Position numbers and translations under genes: made by a program
NCBI RefSeq assembly: GCF_014698845.1
Contig: NZ_JACJTV010000016.1
Location: 54,978 to 118,977, forward strand
DNA length: 64,000 nt
Direction of reading: 5' to 3'
DNA from: Coleofasciculus sp. FACHB-1120
GTDB lineage: Bacteria; Cyanobacteriota; Cyanobacteriia; Cyanobacteriales; FACHB-T130
Notes under the pieces: generated by a model
Seen by the model: only the letters and a program-made list of their open reading frames with translations
What the model was told of the DNA's origin: nothing
Database searches by the model: none
In this document: positions 8,861 through 16,783 of the stretch, in pieces
How positions within the stretch are numbered: position 1 is the stretch's first letter
Layout of the letters: the number at the start of each line of letters is the position of its first letter

Positions 8861-9802
8861 TACTGTGTGGATATTTGCAGCTTTGAGCATATGATAGGCA
8901 ACCAGTAGCTGAGTCAGTGCCAGAGGGTAACTTTGGAGCGTTTCCCCTGTTGTCCCGACGAGAGTACCCAGATTGGGGGTGCCGTCCAAGCTACAGAAAG
9001 GCAGTAAATCGGGGATGTCGTTACACAGCATCCGCTCTAAGTCTTTGACTTGTTCGCTCGTGGCTTGACCATCAATTTCTAGCACATCAACCGGCTTACC
9101 CATATCCCGCTCAAGTTCCAGGCGAATTGCCGGTTTGTAATTAGGACTGCTTGGGTTCAAAATTTGGGTCAAGCTTGGATGTGGAATTGTTGGTCTGAGT
9201 ACCAATTGCACATTCAGGTGTGAACTGTTCTCCTCTGGCGTGTCTGTAGGTGGGTAGAAACTGACCACGATATCTGCCCATTGGCGCTGGGGACGGATGT
9301 ATGCTTCTGAGTCTGGTTCGCGCTTTCTCAATTGTTCGCGAACTTGTTCTTCGTTATAGCCCCGTTTCATCGTATCTCGCTTGATCTTCCACTCAGCGCG
9401 TAGAGATTCAGGCGGTGCTAGATAAACTTTTACATCGTGATAGTCACGGGTTTTCATGGTTGAATAACCGAGAAGCCCTTCAACAATCACAAACTTGCTC
9501 GGCTTGATATACTCAGGCGGGTCGAACATCCCGGTATCGTGGTTGTAAATCGGCTTCAGGATGGGCTGTCCATTTTGAAGCAGGGACAGGTGTTGCTCCA
9601 TGATATCCAAGTAGTTGCAGTCGGGATGCAGTGCTGAAATTCCCTTCTCTGCACGCTGAATCCGGTCGTACTTGTGATAATCGTCTGTACAGATAATGGT
9701 GACATTTTCTTCACCTAATATCTGAGCAATTCCTCGTGTTAGTGTTGTTTTCCCAGCGGCACTGTCACCAACAATGCCTAGAATAATCGGACGATGGCTC
9801 AT
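8852..9802 (-). CDS. Phosphoribulokinase-like P-loop kinase
   Basis: A 316-residue protein of the phosphoribulokinase/uridine kinase superfamily. The ATG at 9802 follows GAGAGGGAAA, a good ribosome site, so the longer frame to 9931 is rejected. Motifs: Walker A GDSAAGKTT near residue 14, CTDDYHKYDR near 42 (the catalytic Asp in Prk), HPDCNYLDIMEQHLS, and VEGLLGYST as the Walker B region. These match Prk, which makes ribulose-1,5-bisphosphate in the Calvin cycle. However, the redox-regulatory Cys pair of the main cyanobacterial Prk is not apparent in the N-terminal loop. I read it as a paralogue of unknown substrate rather than the main Calvin-cycle enzyme. The family is certain, the substrate is not. 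Confidence 0.75.
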   Translation of the reverse strand: MSHRPIILGIVGDSAAGKTTLTRGIAQILGEENVTIICTDDYHKYDRIQRAEKGISALHPDCNYLDIMEQHLSLLQNGQPILKPIYNHDTGMFDPPEYIKPSKFVIVEGLLGYSTMKTRDYHDVKVYLAPPESLRAEWKIKRDTMKRGYNEEQVREQLRKREPDSEAYIRPQRQWADIVVSFYPPTDTPEENSSHLNVQLVLRPTIPHPSLTQILNPSSPNYKPAIRLELERDMGKPVDVLEIDGQATSEQVKDLERMLCNDIPDLLPFCSLDGTPNLGTLVGTTGETLQSYPLALTQLLVAYHMLKAANIHTVKN

Positions 9803-10239
9803 TTTCCCTCTCGCGCAAAAGCAAGTCCTGCTGGACATTCTGAATTGTTCAATTGTAGAGGGAATAGGGATCAACTCGATCGCAAGAATGCCTGCTGTTT
9901 GGGCGTTGGTTCTCAGTGCAGGTTGCGCCAAGCGTGGTCTTTTATCGGCACCCGCTGAGTAAATTATTGTAAATTAATCGCGATGCCAGAGTGCGATCGC
10001 AATCTTTAGCGGTGTCTAAAATTAGCTCTACTCGCCCTCAACCGATGAATCCTGCCGTTCCCGCGCTGGGTTAACCGCGATCGCACTCATCAAACAAAAC
10101 GCGATCGCGCCCTTACTTCATGCAAAACGCGATCGCATCGTTTTAATAACCTCTTAATAACCTCGCGCTGAGTGGATGTAACTCTTAAGAAGAAATACCC
10201 CAGGATGGCAATACAACAATCTGCATAATCTACTTAAAG
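9803..10239. other. Intergenic region with a cluster of HIP1 sites
   Basis: No gene after choosing the kinase start at 9802. Between 10000 and 10140 there are several GCGATCGC sites close together. CAAAACGCGATCGC occurs twice, at about 10095 and 10122, as a short direct repeat. ATAACCTCTT and ATAACCTCGC follow at about 10145-10166. Confidence 0.4.
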
Positions 10240-10818
10240 CTATATCTCTCGGCGGAATGCTCTAATCGCTTCTCCAGCGTCAGTTTCTGCCATCAAAATG
10301 CAGCGTCTGAGCAGATCGGGATCGAGTTCGCTGAGTCCCGGTAGCTGGCTGCGCTCAATGGGTTCATAGCTACCGTCTCGAAGATGATAATGCTTCAGCA
10401 ATCCATCTTCCCAAAACCAAACCTCTGGAACGCCCAAAGCTTTATAGCGTTCTAACTTGCTGGTGCCTCCACTGGTAAAGACAACTTCAATCGACAAATC
10501 TGGAAGCGACTTCACGCTCCCAATGCAGTAAGATTCGTCCGCTTGAGCCGAGACAACTCCTTCTTTTTCCTGAGTCATCGACCGAGTTGGCTGAAAGAAA
10601 ATGCCCTTTTCTGCAAGAAAAGTAGTCACCAAGTAACCAATGATACTGGCAAAAATTTCATGTTCGCGTCCCGGCATAAGAATCTCGATCGTCCCGTCAT
10701 AGTAAAACAGCCGCACCCCAGGAGAACCCTCAAAGCCCTTCTGGATGAACTTGAACTGTTCCCAAGTTCCTTGATGGATAATGCGTTGGTCGGTTGTTTT
10801 GTTCAGTAGTGGGGGCAT
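10240..10818 (-). CDS. Uma2-family PD-(D/E)XK nuclease-like protein
   Basis: A 192-residue Uma2 (DUF820) protein, a family greatly expanded in cyanobacteria with a restriction-endonuclease-like fold. The ATG at 10818 is favoured because GGAGG lies 8 bases upstream, while the in-frame GTG at 10827 would overlap that site. Fold landmarks: LFYYDGTIEILMPGREHE near residue 37 (the Asp/Glu strand), SLPDLSIEVVFTSGG near 105, and ERYKALGVPEVWFWEDGLL near 125. The family's biological role is unsettled and no DNA target is known. It is monocistronic here. A remnant of a second Uma2-like gene lies at 31755-32021. Confidence 0.88.
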   Translation of the reverse strand: MPPLLNKTTDQRIIHQGTWEQFKFIQKGFEGSPGVRLFYYDGTIEILMPGREHEIFASIIGYLVTTFLAEKGIFFQPTRSMTQEKEGVVSAQADESYCIGSVKSLPDLSIEVVFTSGGTSKLERYKALGVPEVWFWEDGLLKHYHLRDGSYEPIERSQLPGLSELDPDLLRRCILMAETDAGEAIRAFRREI

Positions 10819-10911
10819 CACGTTCACCTCCGGCGATCAAGATTTTATTGTATCTTCTGGGTCGAAGTTGGGAGTGAATGAGCGATCGCCAAGAATGTAG
10901 AGACTTTTATG

Positions 10912-11982
10912 TTACCTTCTCACGGAAGCCGGAATATCTGAGTCAGGGAAGTTCCGAAAAATAGCTCCACGCGCACGTAAATCAGCTTTGTCTTGTTTTG
11001 TTAAGCCACGGTTGTCCCCAAAGATAGCGTTTTCTACAACAATGCTGGTGAATTCAGCCTCGCTAAGGTTAGTCCCGATAAGGTTAGCGTAGCTAAGGAT
11101 AGTCTTCAGCAGATTACTTCCACAGAGATCAGCCCTGTAAAGGTTGGCTCCGCTAAGGTTAGTCTCATGAAGGTTAGCTCCGCTGAGGTCAGCCCCAAGA
11201 AAGTTGGCTCCGCTGAAGTCAGCTCCACTGAGGTCAGCCCCACTCAGGTCAGCCCCAATAAAATTAGACTCATTGAGATGGGATCTGCTGAAGTTAACCT
11301 CGCTGAGGTGAGATCTGCTGAAGTTGACTTCATTAAGGTTTGCTTCGCTAAAATTAGCTCCGCCGAGATGCGCTCTGCTGAAGTTTGCTTCGCTAAGGTT
11401 TGCTTCGCTAAAGTTTGCTTCACTCAAGTTAGCTCTACTAAAGTTGGCTCCAGTGAGGTTGGCTCCGTGAAAGTTTGTTCTGCTAAGCTGGGTGTCTCGA
11501 AAGTCAGCATCTTGGAGGTCAGCCTCACCAAGATTAGCCCCACGAAGGTTGGCTCCGCGAAAGTCAGCCCCAGCGAGGTCAGCCCCAACGAGGTTAGTTC
11601 CACGGAGATTAGCTCCGCTGAGGTGAATCTCTATCGGTGCTTCTTGCCTCCAGGCATTCCATTCACGGATACTTCGCCGGAGTATTGCCAGTTGAAAATC
11701 TTTAGTTATTAAACGTTGTGACTGCTGATTTGATTCTTCTTCAGCTAGCTCAACAAGCTTTTCACTTGGTTCTAAATAGTGAAAATTACGTCTGTACTCA
11801 TCCCAGGCAACAAAAAGAACTCCAATGACAATATATGTAACTAACCAAGAGAATGGTAGATTACCTCCGGTTACTAGCAGCAAAACTACGAACCCTAGAA
11901 AAACGAAGGACACCTGCCTGAGTAGTGATTTCAAGCTAGCTTGAAGTTCTGCAAGCATCGATGAATTAGGGTTTGCCGACAC
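10912..11982 (-). CDS. Membrane-anchored pentapeptide-repeat protein
   Basis: A 356-residue protein. The GTG at 11982 is chosen because AAGGGAGG ends 5 bases upstream; the open frame extends to 12003. Two hydrophobic segments near residues 28-65 (SFVFLGFVVLLLVTGG and LVTYIVIGVLFVAW) anchor it, followed by a charged linker. From about residue 125 to 325 it is a run of A(D/N)LxG and A(D/N)FxxA pentapeptides, which fold as a right-handed quadrilateral beta-helix. Such proteins are numerous in cyanobacteria; most have no known function, while some mimic DNA or regulate membrane proteins. It overlaps the upstream membrane gene by 17 bases, which suggests translational coupling. The DNA repeat creates a long false frame on the opposite strand. 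Confidence 0.88.
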   Translation of the reverse strand: MSANPNSSMLAELQASLKSLLRQVSFVFLGFVVLLLVTGGNLPFSWLVTYIVIGVLFVAWDEYRRNFHYLEPSEKLVELAEEESNQQSQRLITKDFQLAILRRSIREWNAWRQEAPIEIHLSGANLRGTNLVGADLAGADFRGANLRGANLGEADLQDADFRDTQLSRTNFHGANLTGANFSRANLSEANFSEANLSEANFSRAHLGGANFSEANLNEVNFSRSHLSEVNFSRSHLNESNFIGADLSGADLSGADFSGANFLGADLSGANLHETNLSGANLYRADLCGSNLLKTILSYANLIGTNLSEAEFTSIVVENAIFGDNRGLTKQDKADLRARGAIFRNFPDSDIPASVRR

Positions 11983-12382
11983 GTTGACCTCCCTTCTTTG
12001 CAAGAAGTTGATTAAGGTCTGACAGAAAACGGCTTATGACCCGACCTGCCAGAACCATCCAAAGGCAAAAGTCCGAGATAACGATAATGAAGCAGGCATA
12101 GCGGTTGACCCCCAATGGACTTTCCTGCATACATACATCAAACCCTGAGAACTCTTTACCCAAAATCCATTTTCCAATCAAGCTCGGAATCTGGAGTAAC
12201 AGACTAAGTGCGATCGCATCCTGTACAGTCTCGCAAAAAGTTTTCCACAGGTCGCCCATCACAGCCTTGCCGATGACATCTACCGGGTCAAAGACTGCTG
12301 CTAGGACTTTCTCTGCCTTTTCGCGTGGTGTCAGTTGTATCTTGGATGCAGGAGACTTAGGTGGAGTTTGTGGGGAAGACAT
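11966..12382 (-). CDS. Small membrane protein paired with the pentapeptide-repeat gene
   Basis: A 138-residue protein I do not recognise. The first 30 residues are Pro/Ser/Lys-rich. A hydrophobic stretch (DAIALSLLLQIPSLIGKWIL, about residues 55-75) and a second one (RYACFIIVISDFCLWMVLA, about 93-112) suggest two membrane spans. The C-terminus is basic. Its stop codon lies inside the start region of the pentapeptide-repeat gene, so the two are expected to be co-translated and may form a complex. That is inferred from the overlap only. Confidence 0.6.
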   Translation of the reverse strand: MSSPQTPPKSPASKIQLTPREKAEKVLAAVFDPVDVIGKAVMGDLWKTFCETVQDAIALSLLLQIPSLIGKWILGKEFSGFDVCMQESPLGVNRYACFIIVISDFCLWMVLAGRVISRFLSDLNQLLAKKGGQRVGKP

Positions 12383-12528
12383 GAGGACGACCGAAAACTC
12401 TTTTTCAGTTTAGCCTCCCTGCGCTCATTATTTTTGATTCTATAACGGTCATCAGTATTGTTTATCTAAACCTACACTTTTTCAGTGATAGAGCCTTTCT
12501 GAAATTTGTTTTAAGGAGACTGGAAATT

Positions 12529-13239
12529 TTGACTAAAACAATTAAAGTATCTGATATTAAATGGGCTTACAGCAGGAAACTAGACTCTAATCTTGTAGAA
12601 GGATTCATTAAGAGCCTTTGCCTATTTGTTGGTGAAATACTCAGAAGTGACGAAATAGGGCTTATTGTTTGGCAACATCAGGCTATCCTAATGGTTCGTA
12701 TCCATAGAATCGATTTCGAGACTGAGGTAACCTATGTTGATGCGATCAACTTTAAGGATTCAGGATTAAAAGAAATGCTGAAAAATCTAAATCTTGATAA
12801 TAATGGCCCTGCTTTCATTTGCTCTTGCTTTGAGGTATTTTGTTACCGTCCAAAATTAGACAAGCCTTATCATCCCAAAATACATCCCACATATATCCGG
12901 GCTAGAGAACGAGCATCAAGAATATTGGACGCAATATTCACAGTGGCAATAGCTCCAGGTGAGGGAGCTTATGTTTCATTTGCCCAAGTTGATAAGAAGA
13001 CATCTACAAAGTTTTTCAAGAAAACGTCTAACCAAAATCAACCTAAAGATGAGTTGATAAATTTTGCGAAAGTCGTAGGTAGTTGGATAGGAGAATTCTA
13101 CACCGATGAAATTGGCTCCAAACAGTACAAAACTAAAAACCGATATCCCATTGCTCCTAAACCCCTCGAAGGTTGTGAGTTACACGTCATAACCTCAGAT
13201 GATGACGGTAATCTTATATCCTATCAAGCTGAAGTTTAA
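12529..13239 (+). CDS. Hypothetical protein, AT-rich orphan
   Basis: A 236-residue protein of unknown function. The start is a TTG with AAGGAG 10 bases upstream, so the exact start is somewhat uncertain. No signal peptide, membrane span or known motif is visible. Repeated aromatic and charged segments (RIHRIDFETEVTYVDAINF, SWIGEFYTDEIGS) suggest a soluble globular protein. Two weakly similar blocks, residues 24-45 (SLCLFVGEILRSDEIG) and 180-200 (VVGSWIGEFYTDEIGS), hint at an internal duplication with the shared theme VG-I-E---DEIGS. The gene is more AT-rich than its neighbours and has no HIP1 palindrome, so recent acquisition is possible. Confidence 0.6.
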   Translation: MTKTIKVSDIKWAYSRKLDSNLVEGFIKSLCLFVGEILRSDEIGLIVWQHQAILMVRIHRIDFETEVTYVDAINFKDSGLKEMLKNLNLDNNGPAFICSCFEVFCYRPKLDKPYHPKIHPTYIRARERASRILDAIFTVAIAPGEGAYVSFAQVDKKTSTKFFKKTSNQNQPKDELINFAKVVGSWIGEFYTDEIGSKQYKTKNRYPIAPKPLEGCELHVITSDDDGNLISYQAEV

Positions 13240-13313
13240 GAAATGAAGCCTTCCTATCGCTTTAATAAAAATTTTGACATTGGTAGCTGAATTCCCCATC
13301 ATTATAGACTCAT

Positions 13314-13508
13314 CTACTGCTCAAAGCTTCTGATCTTCTCTTGCAAGCGTTGATAAATGCGATCGCAAAGTGGCGTGAAGCGCGATCGCTCCAAGACAGC
13401 ACAACAGGCGACCCCAATCGTTCGGTTCCATAATGTGCTACAAGATTCTCGCATCCTTTCGCTTCTCCAATATGAATCTGGATGAAGCGGAATTTGGGTT
13501 AATGACAT
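13314..13508 (-). CDS. Possible small ORF of unknown function
   Basis: A 64-codon frame starting MSLTQIPLHPDSYWRSER. It contains Cys-rich (GVACCAVLE) and Arg-rich stretches and ends in a helix-like tail. There is no clear ribosome site, and HIP1 palindromes supply part of the frame. It fills the space between the AT-rich orphan gene and tRNA-Val. It may be a degraded gene end or chance coding. Confidence 0.25.
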   Translation of the reverse strand: MSLTQIPLHPDSYWRSERMRESCSTLWNRTIGVACCAVLERSRFTPLCDRIYQRLQEKIRSFEQ

Positions 13509-13510
13509 TT

Positions 13511-13530
13511 ATCTGTCACGAATGACAGAT
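13511..13530. other. Short perfect hairpin next to tRNA-Val
   Basis: ATCTGTCA, loop CGAA, TGACAGAT: an 8-base-pair stem 25 bases beyond the tRNA 3' end. It has no T-run on the minus strand, so it is at best a weak terminator or a processing signal for the tRNA. Confidence 0.4.
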
Positions 13531-13554
13531 AATTAGTCACTATACAATTTTTAA

Positions 13555-13627
<73 letters not shown>

Positions 13628-13718
13628 AAATTCAGACACTTTTTAGATAATAGCAGATTACGCTGCTGCTGCTACTATTCAAACAGAATAAATTTTAAAA
13701 AATCTCAAATTTTAACGG

Positions 13719-14333
13719 ATGCCCTCTGGTCGGACGCACGATCGCATTACTTTATGGTGCCTGCCTTGGGTGGCTGGCATGACGTTCGGGCTGACTCGCA
13801 GTGGCGATCTGACGTTAATCGTTTCCGGAGGATTTTTATTCAGCGGGCTGATGTTTAGCCCAGACTTGGATCTAAACTCGCGTCCTTATCAGCGTTGGGG
13901 CTGGTTGCGGTGGATTTGGATACCCTACCAGAAGAGTTTACGTCACCGCTCGATTTTTTCCCACGGGTTAGCAATTGGGACAATCGTGCGATCGCTCTAT
14001 CTCGCCTGCTGGCTCTTTCTCGTGGGATTGTTGATATTGGGGATACTACAGCTAGTCTGGGGTGTCGGGTGGACTTGGCAGGTAGTAGCGAATCAGGCGC
14101 AGCGATCGCTTACTCAATACCCGGCTGAATGGATAGCACTATTTGTGGGTTTGGAATTGGGTGCAATGAGTCACTCTTTCAGTGACTGGGGGGGTTCTGC
14201 CTACAAACGGTTTAAAAAAAGTGGATTGAAGGCGGTGATGCCTAAGCGGGTGAAGACTCGGAAGCGAACCGGCAAAGTGAGTCGGCGCACCCTCAAGAAA
14301 CCAACTGCCAAGACGCAGAGAACGCGAAGGTAA
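13719..14333 (+). CDS. DUF2227-type membrane metal-binding protein
   Basis: A 204-residue membrane protein. It starts MPSGRTHDRITLW, the typical N-terminus of the DUF2227 putative metal-binding family. Conserved polar groups within the hydrophobic segments are SPDLDLNSRPYQRWG near residue 47, SLRHRSIFSHG near 75, and AMSHSFSDWGGS near 148. These His and Asp residues resemble those of YdjM/DUF457 membrane hydrolases. The last 40 residues are very basic (KRVKTRKRTGKVSRR) and probably cytoplasmic. Function is unknown. It lies 30 bases upstream of mazG on the same strand, so the two may be co-transcribed. Confidence 0.8.
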   Translation: MPSGRTHDRITLWCLPWVAGMTFGLTRSGDLTLIVSGGFLFSGLMFSPDLDLNSRPYQRWGWLRWIWIPYQKSLRHRSIFSHGLAIGTIVRSLYLACWLFLVGLLILGILQLVWGVGWTWQVVANQAQRSLTQYPAEWIALFVGLELGAMSHSFSDWGGSAYKRFKKSGLKAVMPKRVKTRKRTGKVSRRTLKKPTAKTQRTRR

Positions 14334-14361
14334 GATCGAAAGGCAAACTGAGTTTTCGTTT

Positions 14362-15219
14362 ATGTTGAATTCCCCAGAATCTGCTCATCCCATGCCTCAA
14401 ACTGCACTAGAAGCGCTGCAACAGTTGATTGAGGTTGTTGCCCAGTTGCGATCGCCCAATGGGGGTTGTCCGTGGGATTTAGCGCAGACTCCCCAAACGC
14501 TCACTCCATATGTCATCGAAGAAGCTTATGAAGTCGTAGATGCGATTCGCACTGGGGATAAAGAAGCGATCGCTGAAGAACTGGGGGACTTATTGCTACA
14601 GGTGGTGCTGCAAGCGCAGATTGCCAGCGAATCCGGGCAATTTAGCTTAACCGATGTAGTTCAGGGGCTGACTCAAAAGCTGATCCGCCGTCATCCTCAC
14701 GTCTTTGGAGAGGTTGAAGTCGAAAGTGCGGAGGAAGTCCACGAAAATTGGCAGAAGATCAAAGCCGCAGAAAAAGGAGAAACGATTCAAGACACGCAAC
14801 AGCTAAGTCGCAAACTGACTCGTTATTCCCGCACATTGCCGCCACTGATGGCGGGGATGAAGATATCTCAAAAGGCGGCGGCGGCTGGGTTTGAGTGGGA
14901 GAATATTGAAGGCGTGTGGGCGAAGTTTCACGAAGAGTTAGCAGAATTTGAAGAGGCACTGCAACAGGAAGACGAAGCCCATCAGCAAGCGGAACTGGGA
15001 GATTTATTATTTACGGTGATTAATCTTGCCCGTTGGTACGATCTTGATCCTTCAGAAGCTTTGCAGGGAACGAATCAGCGATTTATTCAGCGTCTAAAAA
15101 AAATGGAGGCTTTTGCCGACCGTCCCCTCTCAGATTACACATTAGATGAGTTGGAAACGCTTTGGCAACAAGCGAAAGCTCAGTTAGCAGCTTCGGGCGA
15201 ATTAAAAAAGGAACTCTAA
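14362..15219 (+). CDS. mazG: Nucleoside triphosphate pyrophosphohydrolase MazG
   Basis: A 285-residue protein with the tandem MazG layout. The first domain has GGCPWDLAQTPQTLTPY and EEAYEVVDAI near residues 33-62, then EELGDLLLQVVLQ, the EExxD-type metal-binding helices, and RRHPHVFGE. The second domain has ELAEFEEAL and ELGDLLFTVINLARW near residues 195-235. It hydrolyses non-canonical or excess NTPs to NMP and pyrophosphate, cleaning the nucleotide pool. The start at 14362 could be 10 codons too early, since the Met at 14392 (MPQTALEALQQLI) fits the family N-terminus equally well; neither has a strong ribosome site. Confidence 0.93.
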   Translation: MLNSPESAHPMPQTALEALQQLIEVVAQLRSPNGGCPWDLAQTPQTLTPYVIEEAYEVVDAIRTGDKEAIAEELGDLLLQVVLQAQIASESGQFSLTDVVQGLTQKLIRRHPHVFGEVEVESAEEVHENWQKIKAAEKGETIQDTQQLSRKLTRYSRTLPPLMAGMKISQKAAAAGFEWENIEGVWAKFHEELAEFEEALQQEDEAHQQAELGDLLFTVINLARWYDLDPSEALQGTNQRFIQRLKKMEAFADRPLSDYTLDELETLWQQAKAQLAASGELKKEL

Positions 15220-15223
15220 ATTT

Positions 15224-15505
15224 TTAAGCTGCTAACTGGGAATCCTGAATGAGGATGCGATACAGTTCTTCTTCCAGCCAGCACTCATCTTCTTCTGCCA
15301 GCACCAAGCGTGCCTGCCGCCATATCCCAGCCATCTCTGAATCTGTGTACTTTGAGGTCAGTTTCTCCGATAGCTGTTCCAATGCTCTTGCATTCCGAGC
15401 GATCGCGATTGATGCCATTCTCCAGGAATCCCATCCGTTTTGTGAAACTGCACTCATTTTCTGAAACCCATTTCCTGATTGTTCTTTACCTAACTTAGAG
15501 GTCAT
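15224..15505 (-). CDS. Small helical hypothetical protein
   Basis: A 93-residue protein ending only 5 bases from the mazG stop, convergent with it. The sequence is acidic and helix-forming: SIAIARNARALEQLSEKL followed by an E/L-rich C-terminal half with LVLAEEDECWLEEELYRIL. No domain is recognised. A Met at codon 17 (position 15457) is an alternative start. It is probably a genuine small cyanobacterial protein because the frame is open and amphipathic throughout, but no function can be assigned. Confidence 0.5.
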   Translation of the reverse strand: MTSKLGKEQSGNGFQKMSAVSQNGWDSWRMASIAIARNARALEQLSEKLTSKYTDSEMAGIWRQARLVLAEEDECWLEEELYRILIQDSQLAA

Positions 15506-15730
15506 TGGATTCGATTATCTTCCGTTAAAATACTGAAACCGTGTAACTTCATATACTCTTCACAGGCAAAGGATACTTATATGAATTTGCGATGAAATTT
15601 ACGACCCGCGCCTTTAGCGGTTTGAGTCCTCAGCACCAAGAAGAAGGCGAACATTGCGCTTGCAGTGTTCGCTCCTTTTGAAACTACAGGTTGGATGAAG
15701 AAAATTTCCGAAATTTAGAACCGATAGCGC

Positions 15731-15815
15731 TTTTCAGTTGGGTGGAATATATTGCGGTTCTAAGGTTTGGTAGCGGTATGGCACAAACACGCCCTCATAG
15801 ATGTGCCGGTCTAAA
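15731..15815. repeat. Dispersed intergenic repeat, copy B
   Basis: Second copy of the element at 3061-3147, roughly four-fifths identical over the first 45 bases by eye and sharing AGATGT at the far end. The hairpin of copy A is decayed here. The rest of the spacer 15506-15831 holds no recognisable gene. Confidence 0.6.
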
Positions 15816-15831
15816 TCAAAAATATCATCGC

Positions 15832-15862
15832 CGCCAGCGACACTCAAAGAGTGTCGCTGGCG
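15832..15862 (-). terminator. Perfect 14-bp hairpin over the stop codon of the coiled-coil gene
   Basis: CGCCAGCGACACTC, loop AAA, GAGTGTCGCTGGCG. The gene running from 16524 ends at 15844, so its last six codons and stop are inside the hairpin. Such a strong stem should stop RNA polymerase or protect the 3' end, but there is no clear T-run. Confidence 0.6.
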
Positions 15863-16524
15863 ATTGATGCATTATTCCCTGACCCATCTCCGCTTAAATA
15901 TTGAGCGAGAAACTTGTCAATGGCTTTGATAATTTTTTCCCCCTCAAGTCTATCGGGAGCTTCTTGGGATATATCCCTGTCTAAGGTATCTAGCTGCTGA
16001 TTTTCTATCAACTGCTCTTCTTTTAGCGGACATTTGCCTAGATCAAGTGACAATTCCTCAAGCGAGTTCTCAAGCGATCGCAAACTTTCTACTAAGTCTA
16101 ACTGCAATCGATCTATCATTTGCAGACGAGTCTCTACGTCTGACTGCGCTTGCACAAGCGCGTCGAAATACTCTAATGAATCTAAGGGCAACTCTATCGC
16201 GGGAAGGCGTTCATCTAAATCAATGTCTAAATCAATGTCTAACAGCTCGACCGGAACACTTCTATTTGAATTAGCGCATAACTGCTGCGACTTTTGGCAC
16301 TTTTCAGCACTATTAGCCAACAATTGCTGTAATTTTTGACGGGTTTTAGGCAAATTAGCTAGCAACTGCTGTGATTTTTGGCGCTCTTTAGCGCCATCAG
16401 CTCGTAACTGCTGCGCTTTTTGGTACTCTTGAGCCAAATAAAGCCGCAACTGTTGTCTTGAGTGCAACTGTTGAGCTGCGGGTGGGCTAGCAGAAAATAA
16501 CAGTTTTTCTTGATGTATATTCAT
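15844..16524 (-). CDS. Coiled-coil protein with 14-residue tandem repeats
   Basis: A 226-residue soluble protein, not matched to a known family. Residues 31-86 are four head-to-tail 14-residue repeats of the form xxxxQKxQQLxANx (DNA 16267-16434, unit 42 bases). Fourteen residues are two heptads, so this is a regular coiled coil. It is followed by an Asp/Leu-rich stretch (DIDLDIDLDERLPAIELPLD) and then a long second helical region of L/E/D heptads (residues 105-170). The tail is short and Gly/Ser-rich. No signal peptide or membrane span is seen. A scaffold or filament role is plausible from structure only. The final codons overlap a perfect hairpin. Confidence 0.65.
   Translation of the reverse strand: MNIHQEKLLFSASPPAAQQLHSRQQLRLYLAQEYQKAQQLRADGAKERQKSQQLLANLPKTRQKLQQLLANSAEKCQKSQQLCANSNRSVPVELLDIDLDIDLDERLPAIELPLDSLEYFDALVQAQSDVETRLQMIDRLQLDLVESLRSLENSLEELSLDLGKCPLKEEQLIENQQLDTLDRDISQEAPDRLEGEKIIKAIDKFLAQYLSGDGSGNNASIASDTL
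16267..16434 (-). repeat. Four 42-bp tandem repeats in the coiled-coil gene
   Basis: Four in-frame units encode AQEYQKAQQLRADG, AKERQKSQQLLANL, PKTRQKLQQLLANS and AEKCQKSQQLCANS. The units share the QK-QQL core and have diverged at other positions, so the repeat is not a very recent slippage product. Confidence 0.8.
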
Positions 16525-16783
16525 AGTAAGTTAGATTTTGTAATTTTTTTGAAAATTTTATTTTCATACTACTTATATATTTTACCAACAGCAATTAAGA
16601 TTTTATTAAACTTAGCTAAAATAAAGCGAATAAATTTAGTTGATAAATCAATTAAAAAGTAGCAAACCTATCTCTAGCCTTAGGTTCATCCGATTTAAAC
16701 TCAGGCATCCCATCTATTAGAATTTAAACAGAAGCCACATTTTGCTAAACTTTGGCTTGAACGTAGGCGTTTGATTCAGAGCC

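Noticed and set aside
11167..11712. 181-codon open frame on the plus strand
   Set aside because: It is the reverse strand of the pentapeptide-repeat gene; its repeating V/S/E/K pattern mirrors the A(D/N)LxG codons, and there is no ribosome site.
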